Shown one piece after another: positions 16,586 through 28,500 of a DNA stretch of 64,000 nt; within the stretch, counting starts at the first letter, position 1, and each line of letters begins with the position of its first letter. The DNA lies in contig NZ_CP108430.1 of assembly GCF_041435335.1 (NCBI RefSeq), forward strand, positions 1,488,001 to 1,552,000. The letters run 5' to 3'. The position numbers and the translations under genes are program-made. The notes below the pieces were generated by a model that worked only from the letters and a program-made list of their open reading frames with translations, was not told where the DNA came from and did not search any database. This stretch comes from Streptomyces sp. NBC_01283 (lineage in GTDB: Bacteria > Actinomycetota > Actinomycetes > Streptomycetales > Streptomycetaceae).

Positions 16586-19500
16586 CTAGCCGGTGCTGCC
16601 GCCGGTCCGTTGCGGAGGGAGGGGGCGCTGGATGCTGTCACCTCGGTTGTTGGTCCCGACGCTGGTGGCGAGAGCGGCGAAGTCTCCCAGGACACCGAAC
16701 CGTCCCTTGTCGGCGGGCAGCAGGGCGCGGACGGGGCTGTCCGGGGCGAGCTGCTCGGCCAGCTGGGCCTTGTAGGCGTTGTAGACCCTGGCCGTGTAGC
16801 CGGGGTCCGTGATCGCTCTGGCCCGGTGGTCGTTGGTGACCGCGATGGAGGCCAGGTCCATGAGGTAGGTGTCGAACAGATCGGTGGCGTCCCGGGACTT
16901 GGCGCCCGCCACACCCACCCGCGCCCGGTGCGCGAGCACCTGGGCCATCTCCAGGACGATGTCACGGTAGATCCCGTGCCGGATCGTGTGCGGGAAGGCC
17001 GCCATGATGTGGTCCTCCTGGCCCGCCCCCTCCGTGTTCATGAAACGCGGCGTCTTCAGCGTCTCCAGGCCGGGCACAAGCAGCGGCATCCCCCGGTACA
17101 GATCCTCCTCCTCGGGGATCTTCGCGTTGGCCGACGCCAGGGGGTGCAGCCCGATCTCGTGCGCGAGCATGCCCATCAGGTAACCGATGTCGTACTTCTC
17201 GAAGTAGTAACTGGCGAGATTGATCTGTACGCCATCGGCGCCCAGATCCCGCACGTCCGCCGGTGTCTCGGTCGTCCGCACGTGCAGGGTCACCCGCACG
17301 GGACGGCCCGCGATGTACTCCTTGATGGTGCTGTGCTCGTCCAGCAGCTCGACCACCCGGATCGCCTTGTCGACGTACGCCTCCGTCTGGTTCAGGTTGG
17401 TGAACTCGAAGTTCCCCAACTTGAAGGCCTGCAGGGCCGGTTCGGCCATGGTCGGCACCGGCGCCGGCTGCGGTTCCGGTGGCACGGGGGCGCCCGAGCC
17501 CGTGTCGTTGCCTGACAGTGTGCTCAGCTCGTACGCCTCCTCCTCCGGCGCGGGAGTCTTTGGCGCGGGAGTCTTTGGCGAGGGTGCCGGGGTGTGGAGG
17601 GTCAGGGGGACGAAGTCTCCGCCGCGGCGGCGGAGACGGATGTGCGGGCCGCTGTCGCCGGACGGGCCGGCGTAGGTGTGGGCGGTTCCGTTCTCCTCGA
17701 TCAGCACGACGGTGGTGCCGGTCGCGGCGGCGGCCCACTCCGCCACCGCACGGTCCGCCTCCGGGCCCCACGGCGCCTGGGCGAGATGGCGGCGCAGGTG
17801 GCCGTCGCGGGCGTCCTGGCTCGGGGCGGGAACGCCCGGACGGTGGGGCAGAGGCGGCGGCGTGAAGAGCGTCTCTCGTTCCGCCGGGTCGCCCGGGAGA
17901 CCGTTGAGGCGCATCAGCTGGGCGGGCGGCGCCCCGGCACGGCCCCGCAGCCGTGCCGCCTCGTGGCGGTCGGCGCCGGGGCGCTCGGAGGCCTGGAGCA
18001 GGGCGAGGGAGAGCGCACCGAAGAAGCCGTTGCCCCGGCCTGTGGGGGCGCCCTGGGTGTAGGTGGCGCCGTCGGGTGCGGTGAGGACACCGTCGCGACC
18101 GAGGCGGTAGCGCGGGCCGTCGCTGTCGGCGGGCGGCATCCAGGGCGGCGTGGCGTGGCTGCGGTGCGCGGGCGGCTTCGCGGGCTGCCCCTCCGGCGCG
18201 GGAGGCGTGGTGCCGGTGCCCAAGGCCGCTGTGTGCGTGCCGGATCCGGCGGTGGTAGCCGGAAGCGGGGTGGCTGTCGGCGGCGGGCTGCCGGGCGGGA
18301 GCGCGGCTGCGAAGAAGCCGTCGGCGGCGAAGAGGGCCGGGGCGGTGGCCGGATCGACGGCGGCCGGATCGGTGCCGTGCGGCAGGAAGAGCTGCTCGCG
18401 GCCCTCGCCGGTCACCACGGTGAGCGGGGTCCCCAGGACGCGGGCGGCGAGGGCGGGCAGCAGGTCGGCACCGCCGTGGTCGCCCGCCCGCCGCTCGGGC
18501 GGGTCGGGCTCGCCGTCCTGAGCCGGTGCGCCGTTCCGCGCCGGCTCGCTCGTGGTGGGGCCGCCGCTCGCGGTGGGCTCGCTCGCGAAGGGACGGGACA
18601 GGGCGGCGACGGCAAGCGCGACCCGCTGGGCGGGCGTGGGCCAGAAGGTCTGCGGGAGCCTCCCGAAGGCGTCGAACTCGGCCTGCTGGGCAGGGGTGAA
18701 CTCCACGCCCGCGGTGTCGAGTTCGTCTTGCGTGAAGGTGTCCGCGGCATCCAGCGCGAGGGCGTCGAGCAGGTCGTCGTTGCCGTCGTCGCCCAGCGCC
18801 CAGGCGAGGCGGTCGCGGGCGGCGCCGATGGCTTCCGCGGTGACCGCCGGGTCGTCGGGGGCGTTCGCGAACCGGTCGGCGATGTCGGTGCCGAGCAGCT
18901 CCGCCAGACGTCCCGTGGTCCCGGCGGCGGCGAGCAGCGCGTGGAAGAACGAGGCTCCGTCGTGCGGCATGTCGTGCACCTCGCGCACCGTGGTGCCGTC
19001 CGGCGAAGTGAGGGTGCGCGGGGCGGAGTCGGTGGCCTCGGTGACGGTGTACGGGGCGGGTGCCTCGGAGCGCCAGGCCGGTTCGGCGTACTCCTGCGGC
19101 CGGTCCGGCACCGGGACCGAGGCCGAACCCTGGTGGTGGGCGGTGAGGCGCGAGGCGGCGAGGTGCAGCCGGTGGTGGTCCACGGCGGCGGTGTCGGTGT
19201 GCTGTTCCCAGCGGTGGACCTCCTGGCGGGCGGCCTGCCAGGCGACGACGGCCGGGGACCAGAGCACGTCCGGCGGCAGATCGGCCGGCGGTCCTGAGTT
19301 GTCGTCGCCGAGTGCGGCCTGCTCCGGAGCGCTCAGGTCGAGCCACGTCTCGCGGGCCCGCGCGCGGGCGTCGTAGTAGTTCTTCTCGGCCGCGGCGAGG
19401 TCACCCGCCGCCTTGGCCTGGTCGTCCCACGCCGCGAGGACCTCGTCCGTCAATGTGGAGTCGTCCAGGAGACCGTGGTCGCGGGCGATGTCCTCGCGCA

Positions 19501-22500
19501 GCCACACCAGCGCCGTGGTCTCGGCCTCGGCGGCGCGCGGGCCGCGCCTGGCCTTGCCGAGCGCGTGCAGTGGGCGGCTGTCGGTGACCCGGTGGTCCAC
19601 CTCGGCCACCGTCAGCCAGCTCACCGGCACCGCGAAGAGCATGCTGCGGTCGGTGACGACCTTGTTGTGGGTGCCGAGGGTGGTGTCCGCGGCGCCCTTG
19701 TGCGTGGTGCCGTCGTTCGAGCCGCCGATCGGGACGGTGCCGCCCGGGTTGGTCACACCGGCGTTGCTGGTGCCCGCGAGCGGCGCGGTTCCCACGGCGC
19801 CCTCGACGTTGTCGGTGATGCCGGACTCCAGCGCGTCGGAGGTCTTCGCCCGTTGCATGGCCTCCATGCGCGGCTTGTTCTCCACGGCGAGGAGACGCGC
19901 ACCGCCGCGGTGCATCTTCGCGTAGAGGCGGGAGTCGGCGGTGTGGGACTGGCCGAAGAGGTGCGTGGAGGACTGGGCGGGCAGCGGAGCGCCGTCCGCG
20001 CCGAGCGCCTCGCGGAAGCCTGCGGTCAGGCCGACTTGGGTGGTGGCCTCGTGCTGGGCCTGGGCGGGGGCGGTACCGATGGCGGTCAGCGGGGTGAGGC
20101 GGGCGGTGCGCACGCGGCCGTCGAGGACCTTGCCCGTGTGCCGCTTGCCGAGGTCGCCGTCGCCCAGGCCGTCGGCACGGGCGGTGGCGAGGGTCAGGGC
20201 GTCCTGCACGTTGGCGGCGCCGCGGATGTCCACGGCGAGGATGCCGGATCCGATCACGTCGTCGAAGGGCAGTACGTCGGAGTCGGCGCCGGTGATGGCG
20301 GAGGTGCCGGGGGTGGAGGAGGTGCCAGGGGTGGCGGACGTACCGGGCGTGGAGGACGTGCGCCAGGTGGCGATGCCCTCCGGACGGGCCTGCTCGGCGG
20401 TCAGTATCCGGACCGCGCGCTCGGGCTCCGGGACGTCCTGCTCGGTGAGGGCGCCGTCGGCGCCGTCGCCTTCCGGGGTGAGCAGGCTCGCGGGAAGGAA
20501 TTCGTTGAGGCTGCCGACGGGAGTGGCGTCGATGCCGGGGGCGAGCGGATCACCGGTCGCGTCCGTCATGGTGACGGTCAGGGTGTAGCTGGTGACGATC
20601 TCGGCGTGCGCCTGGGTGGTGGCGATGTTCGGCATCGAGGTGGTGCCCGCGGTCTGGGTCCGGGAGCTCGACCGCTGCTTGGCCGCGGTGCCCTGGAGCG
20701 ACGGATTGGCGACGAGGATGCCGCTGTCCGCGGCGCGCTGACCCCCGCTGAGCGTCACGTCCGCGCCGCGGTCCTGCGAAGTGACGTCGGCGCCGTCGCG
20801 GGCGGTGGTGCGATAGTCCTCCAGCTCGAAACCGGTGCGCAGCCTGTCCACGGTGGTCGTCACCGGGGTCAGCTGGAACCGGAGCCGGCCGGGGCTGCCG
20901 CCGACCGGCAGGTGGAACGGATGTGACCAGGAGCGGTAGCGGACCGGCAGGGTCATCCCGTCGGTCGTCAGCTCGTGCAGGTGGGCGCGGAGGAAGTCCG
21001 GGGAGAGCCGCTGGAGTACCTGCTCCCGGTCGTGCGAGGGCACCCCGATCCTCTCCAGCTGTCCGACGAGCCGCTGCGCCGCCCGGCCCGCGTCGAGCTG
21101 ACCGCTGGGGTGGGTGGGGAAGCGGCGGCCGCGCAGGAAGGGGGGCACGCGGTAGCCGCCGCCGAGGTTGTGCGGCGTGGTGGTGCCCAGGCCGTCCGGG
21201 GCGAGCCCGGCCTCGATGACGTCCTGCATCGGCAGGTGGAACATCACCGCGTCGCGGATGCGCTGGAGCGCGGCGGCGGCCCGGCGCGGGGCGAGACTGT
21301 CGCCGAGGCGTTCGGAGAGGCGCCCGGCCGCGGAGCTGATCCGCGTGCCGGCACGGGTGCCCATCGTGCCCATCGCGGCCGTCCAGCGGTCGCGCACCGC
21401 GACGGTCTCGGCGGCGTCGGCGACCACCAGATACATCCGTCCGGCGAAGGAGAGGGTGGTGTTGCGGCCACGGGTGAGGGTCTGCGAGGCGCCGCGGCCC
21501 TTGCCCCAGGCGTACTGCAGGGCGGTCGAGTAGGTGCCGACCACGGCCTGTTGGCCGGGGGCCTGCTGCAGCGGCATCTCGGTGCCCTGGAGGCCGAGGG
21601 TGGTGTGCGAGACGGTGCTCGCGCTGCCGAGGACGCGGTGTTCGTTGCCGATGGTGGCTTCGAGGCTGGCGGGCTTCGGGTCGCTCATGACCCGGAAGTT
21701 GTGCAGCTCGCCGCGCACGGCGGCCTTGAGGTAGTGGGTCCGGAAGGGACCTGCGCCGTTGAGTCCGGAGATGCGGGAGCCGAACGGGCCCAGGTACTGG
21801 CCGAGTTGACCGGCCACGCTGAGGTTCGCCATCGCCCGGCGCAGCGTGGTGCGCACCGGGGCGCCGGGCGCGCTGACGTGCCAGGAGGTGCCCGTGGCGC
21901 GGTCGGCGGTGTCCTGCATGAGCTGTTGGCGCCGCGGGCCGCCCTCGGTGCTGAGCACCACGTGCGGGACGCTCAGCAGCTTCCCGGTGAGGTCCCGGTC
22001 GGCCTGGTCGGTCCTTGTCAGCGGGCGGCTGCCGTCGAGGAGTTGGTCCGCCTCGACGGAGGAGAGCTGCTGCGGCGGAACCGCCGCGGTCGCCGGTGCC
22101 GTACCGGCGGGCGACGGATCGACGGGGGCGTGCCGGTCGGAGCCGTGCGCGACCGGCACGGCGAGCTCCACCCGGCCGATGGTCTCGTTGCCCCGGCTGA
22201 ACAGGGGCCGCTCCTCGACCTTGCTGACGAAGACACCCGCGCCGAGCAGCCCGACCGTGGCGAGCCGGGCCCAGCCGCGCGGACGGCGGTGGCCCTCGAA
22301 GGAGGCGCCCAGCTCCACCTGGTAGCTGTAGAGGTCGGCACCGGTCTGGAACATCAGATGGTCATGGGTGACCGCGACGGTGTTCCTCGTCGCCTTCTGG
22401 CCGGTCCTGGCGTGCCGGACGCCGACCGAGGCGCTGCCGGCCTGGCGCGGCAGCCCGACGTCGGCCACCTTGTCGTGGTCGCGCGGCGAGATGCCCAGCT

Positions 22501-25500
22501 CGACACCGCCGGAGAGCGTGGTGGACGCCTGCTCCCCCTGGCCCGAGACCTCGGTGCCGATCACGCCGTTGCGCAGCGAGCGTTCACTCATCGTGGCCTC
22601 GAACTGCCGATCGGTGAGGCGCGCTCGCAGGATGAGCGTGTGGTGGCCGCGGCGGACCTTGCCGTCCTCGGTGAGGGTGACGGGCACTCCGGTGGTGGTC
22701 AGGTCGTCCAGGCTCTGCGCCAGGCTCGGCCGGTTCAGCGCCTCGCGCACCTGGCGGTCGTTGTGCAGCGCGGTCCGCATCCGCCCGTCCCCGTACCAGA
22801 CCTTGGCGAGCCGCGGGTGCCGCAGCATCAGCGGCGGGACGAACAGCGTCGGATGGGAGCGGTGCAGGGTGTCGAGGACGGTGTCCGCGAAGGTCCGCAT
22901 GGGGTCTTGGGGTACGGCGGGCTGCCCGGACTGCGGCTGCGGGGGCTGAGTCTGGGGCTGCGACTGGGTCTGATCCTGTATCTGGGTCTGCGGGCGGATG
23001 GGGCGGAAGCCCTCGGCGCGGACCTGGCCGTTCAGGTGAACTGGGTCCTCTCGGGAGAGGTACCACGGAACCGGCGGCCGGGCGTCCGGGTTGGGCCCCG
23101 CCTGGCCGGGCGTACGGCTGTCCCAGCCCGCGAGGCGGCGCGCGTCCTGGGTGGAGATCCAGTCCAGGCTGACCACCCGGACCGGACGGGCCGCCGACGG
23201 CAGCTCGCCGGGCTTGCGCACCATGAGGGTGCGCTCCACCCGGTAGAGCGCCACCGGGTGGTTGCGGACGCGGCCGGTGGTCTTCCGCGCCGCGTCGGTG
23301 CCGAGGTAGTGGCCGCGCCCGGTGGCGACGTCCGCACGGGCCAGCGGGCCGCCCTGGAGGCGTACGTCGGTGTCGGGTCCGGCAAGGGTGTAGTTCGGCC
23401 CGGAGGTGACCTGGACGCCCAGGCGGGTGTCGCGGACGTGGCCGCGCTCGTTCTGATAGGTGGTCTGCGTGAGGTCGCGCAGCTCGGCCTTGACCGACTC
23501 GGTGACCAGGGTCGCCCGGTGCGGCACCGAACGCTCCACGATCAGATGCCCCAGCGGGTGCTGTCCGCTCCCCCGGGTCAGCTCGGGCCCCGTCACCGGC
23601 CCGGCGAACCTGCCGAACAGGGCGAGCAGCCGCCCCGGCCGGACGTACGCGACCAGGGTGCGGTGCGCCGAACTCCCGGGCCTCGCACCGAACATGGCGA
23701 GCGCCACGTCCTCCGGCGGGTCGGTCAGGTGCAGCCCGGTGGTGTCGGTGATGCGCGGTTCGACCCCGTCGGGGAAGGTGAGCGTCTTCGGCGCCCTCCT
23801 GGGGCCCGTGTAGGGCAGGGTGAGGTCGTCCGGCAACCGCCAGCTCAGGCCGTCGCGCATCGCGAACTGCGCGGTGTGCACGGAGGTGCGCTGCCAACTG
23901 GGCTTCTGCTGAGCCGGGTTCGGGCGGGACGGGGTGGTGGTGCGGCTGTCCTGTCCGGTGGTCGCCGGTGGCGTCTCGGTGACGCGGTCCACCCGCACCC
24001 GGTAGTGGACGTCGTCCAGGTGCAGGTGCGAGCCCTCCCAGTTGCGCCACTCGGACTGGTTGTACGCCTGGGTGCCCTGCGCGTAATCGGTCCGCCGGGT
24101 CCAGCCGAGCGAAACGCCGATCTTCAGCAGCCAGTTGAGCGGCGGCCCCATGCTGAGACCGCCGGCGATCCGCCGCCCGAAACCGACGCTTCGCCCGCCG
24201 CCCGTGCCCGCCTGCCCGCGCCGCATGGTGTCCAGCCGGACGGTGGCGCCGCCCACGTTGGAGAAGCGTTCCCAGCGGTGGTACGGGATGGCCTCGACCG
24301 TCATCTCGTGGCCGACGCCGGACTTCTCCCGGCCCACGAAGCGCGCGCCGCGCGGTGCGGTGAAGGCGGCGGGCTGCTCGGTCAGCAGGCGCAGCAGCTC
24401 CGCCTCGTCGAACTGGGCGCGCAGCTTCGCCGGCAGCTTTCCGAGGATCTCCTCGGCCACCTGCTCGGGCGACCGCAGAGTGACCTTGCCAGGACCGGTG
24501 AAGAGACCGGCCGGACGACTCCGCGCGGCCCCTGCCGCAGGTGCGCCCGTGACTGGTGTGCCGTCGCCCGGGTCGGCGTCCGGGCTCAGCAGGATCGCGG
24601 GCAGTCGGCTGCCGTCCTCGAAGGTGACGGTCTCCGGCGCCGGGCCCGGCGGCGGCGGGGCGTCCTGGCCGGTGAGGAGCCGGGCCGGGCGGTGCCGTTC
24701 GAGCTGGGTCTCCAGGGGTACCGGATCGCCCCGGTCGGGGCTGTCGGCGTCGGGGGTGTCGAGATCGGTGATCCCGCCCATGCCGCGCAGCCACTCCCCG
24801 AAGGGGTCGGAGCCGTCCGGGTCCGGCGGCGGGGCGGACGGGTCCTGCGTGGTGGCCGGGTCCGGGGTGGTGGCCGGATCCGTGGTGGTTGCCGGGTCCG
24901 GTACGGGCGTGAGCGGGGCCGATGCCGGGACCAGCGCGTCGAAATGGTCGGAGCCGTTGTACGCCAGGTGCAGGGTGCCACCATGGCCGCCCGGGTTGAG
25001 CGTGTTGACGAAGGTGCCGCCCGGTGACAGCCCGTCGGGCTGGACGAGCCGCAGGTCGAGGTCGAGGGTGTGTGCGAGCGCCTCCGGAAGCAGGTCGGCG
25101 AAGGGAGAGGCCCACAGCGCGGAGAGCTCCGCCGCCGAGGCGACGAGCCCCTTGGCCCCGAGCCGCCACGCGTCGTCGGGAGTGGGCACCACGTCGGCGA
25201 GGTGCGGGTAGTCGCTCTCGCGCAGGATCCGCTGCCACTGACCGGCGTCGCCGTCGGCTACGACAGCCTGCGCGACGCGGTTCCATTCCCCGGTGATCCG
25301 CCTCTGCTCGGCCGGGTCCCGCACTCCGGCGATGGCACGCATCCGCAGGTCGTCCACGACGGCCAGCACCGGGTCCGGTATCGCCACGGCCACGGCGTCG
25401 CCCAGTTCGGACCCGGCGATCCGGTCGCTCAGGAGCCGACGGAGACCGGCGACGTTCCGCGCGGCCCACGCGGGCGGTAGGTCCTGGCTGCGCGCGCTGT

Positions 25501-28500
25501 CGAGCAGCGACCGGAACAGGCAGTTCCCGCCGCCCGGGGTGTCGAGCCGCCGGAAGGCAAGGCCGTCCGCGCGCACGGTGTCCGCGGTGCCGGGCGTGGC
25601 CTTGCTGAGCAGGGTCAGGTCCTGGGCGAGGCTCTCGGGCCGGCTCGGCGCGGGGGCCAGATCGGTTCTGCGGCGGGCGAGTTCGGCGGTGTCCTCGGCG
25701 CTCAGGCCGAGCTCCGACAGCGGCAGCGGGGTGTCCGAGAGCGACCAGGTGACCTGCGCGGAGGGCGCGTAGGTCAGTCCGCGCACGTCTTCCGGCGAGA
25801 CCGGGGTGGCCGGCGGGAGTGCGGGCGGTGGCGGTGGCACCAGGGCGTCGAGCGTGGTGTGGGGGCCGGCGGCGAAACGCAGTGCGACCGCGGCGCGCAG
25901 GAATTCGGTGTACTGCTCGGCAGTGGGACCGGCGGCCATGTCGATGCTCGCGCCGCCGTTCGCGCCGGCCCGGTCGACGACCATCCGGCGCAGCAGGTCC
26001 GGGGTCATCCGGCCGTCGCCGTAGCGGGCGGCGGTGTCCGGGCTGAGCCAGCGCAGACCGTCCACGAAGGCAAGGCCCGCGAGCAACTCCCGCTTTTCCG
26101 GCTGCTGTTCGGCCGATGGGCCGAGTGCGTCACGCAAGGTGCGGATCTGCTGGAGGGTACGGGCCCGGGTGTAGGCGTCGGCCGGTTCCGGGCCCGCGTG
26201 CAGGCCGGCGTCGCGCGCCAGCCCGTCCAGGTCGTCACCGGCGGGTTCCGGCGTGAAGAGCCGCCAGCGCCCCGGCCCGTCCGGCCCCTCGGTGAGGACC
26301 GCGCGGACGTCACCGTCACCGTCCCGGGCCGTGCCCACCTCGGTGGTGGGGGCGTACACCGGCCGCCCGGTGCGGTTCGCCACGTGCTGGGCCACCGGCA
26401 GACCGGCGACCTCGGGCTGCTTGCCGGTCTCGCAGGAGAACAGCACCAGCGGCCGGTCCTGATCGCCGTCCCCCGCCCAGGACTTGAGCACCTCGCCGAG
26501 CTGAACACCACTGACCTTCACGGTCGGCCGCCGCGCGTCCTCGGTGCCGAGCGTGACGGTACGGGGGGTGCCGTGCCCCGCGAAGTAGTCGGCGCCCCGC
26601 TCGGTGCCCGAGCCGGGGAGCGCGGCCGGCGGGCCGGTGAACACGGTACGGCGGACGGGCGGGCCCGGCTCCGTCCCCGGGGCGGGGATCGGGTCGGCGG
26701 ACGTGGTGCGCACGCCGCGGAAGGTGTCCTGCCCCAGCAGGGCACGACGCCCCTCACCGTGCGCCGTACCGTCCTCGGTCACGCTCTGCGAGATGGTCAA
26801 CGTCTGTACGGCACGCCCTGGTTGGGGCGCGGCATTCGCATCCGGCGCCCAGCGCCGCAGCTGCGCGACGGGCACGGTGTGGCCGTCCAGAGTGGTGACC
26901 ACCGGCTCAACCTTCAGCCGCACAGGGCCGTTTCCGCCGACGGAGGTGTCGCCGCCGACCGTGGGCCGCACGACGATCCGCCCCTTGGGCGCGAGCCCTG
27001 CGGGAGGTGTGGCCGGGGCGTCGTCCAGCGTGGTGGTCGCGGCGCCGTTGCTCTGCCTCTGCCCCGACTCCAGGTGCAGATCAGTGGCCGCCTCGCTCCA
27101 GGGGCGGGACAGGGTGGCGAGCTTGGCGGCGGCAGGTACGGCGGAGGTGGTTGAGTCGTTTGAGTCGTTTGAGTCGTTTGAGCCAACGGTTTCAGACACA
27201 CCTCTGTTGCTGTCCAGCGTTGTTGGGGTCTCCAACACCGTGTCCGAGACCGTCTTGGGGCGTGCGGGCGGGTCAGTGACGGTTTCGTCGCCGTCGGTCG
27301 TGCCGGTGCTCGGCGTGGTGGGTCCGGTTGCCGTGACGGGGGCCGGGCCGAGGGCGTCGGCGAGCGGCAGCAGCACGTCCGCGCCGGGGAACGCGGTGCC
27401 GGTGTCCGCGGCTCCGGGATCGCCGTCCCGCGTCACCATGGTCGGCGGACCGGTGAGCGGGCGGGAGTGGACCGGAGCCCCCGGCCCCTCGCGGGTCAGC
27501 TCGACGGCGGCGCGCACCGGGCGCCCGGACCCGTCCTGGGCGACCGCGGGCCCAAGGACAACGGCCCGGTCGACCCCGGCCCCGTCCAGCAGCTCCGCCG
27601 CCTCCGGCGCCCCCTCCCCCGGTGGCGGCAGCTGCGAGACCACGATCGTCAACGCCGGTGACCGCGTGGGCGACTGACTCCCGGCGGCAGGAGCAGGGGC
27701 GGTCTTCACGTCGCCCGGCCCGCCGGTTTCGCGTACGTCGCCGGTGTCGCGTACGTCGCCGGTCTGGCGTACATCGCCGGTATCGGCGTAAGAACCGGTG
27801 GTGTTCACCTTCGGCGAGGCGGCGCTGAGGTCTTCGGCCGGGGTGGGGGTGCTGTCGGGGGACCCCCAAGTGCCCTCGGCCTCGGCCGAGTTGCCCGGCT
27901 CAGGAGCGGACGTGTCGTCCGGAGAGCCGGCGGCTTCCGGAGAGATGCCGGTCTCCGGAGCAGTGCCGGTCTCCGGTGACGGAGAGGCCTGTGGGGCCCC
28001 GTCAGTCGTGGTCTGCGAGCCGTCCAGCGAGGCCGAGCCATCGGGCTCCTGGGCGCCCATGGGCTGTGCGGACGAGGGAGTCTGGGTGTTTGTGTTTCCG
28101 CCGGTGGACATGCCACTCGGCCGCGTACCCGTACCCGTACCCGTACCCGTAGCGGCGGGTCCCGTGGCAGTGGTGTCCGTACCGGTCGCATCCGCCGCAG
28201 TGCCGAGCGGCGGGTCCACCGTGACCGGGGTGCCGAAGCCGTCGAGGGCACGGCGGACCTGGTCGGCTTCGATCTGGGCACCGACGGTGTTCCCCGCGGG
28301 CAGCACCCGGACCTCGGGCAGCTGCGAGAGATTGCCGTGCACACTGTCGCGTATGCCGATCTCGGTGCTGCCGGGCGGCTGGGAGCCACGCAGGGCGGCG
28401 AGCTCGCGCAGGGCGTCCTCGCGGACCTCGGCGGGGCCCTGGTGGACCTGCTGCCACAGCTCGTTCTCCGCGGCGGTCACGGGCGACGGGCCCGCCGAGT

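Noticed and set aside
20975..25027. Very long open frame on the plus strand (about 1350 codons) inside the giant gene
   Set aside because: It is antisense to a gene with clear protein motifs, has no ribosome binding site at its start, and is a typical antisense frame in very GC-rich DNA.
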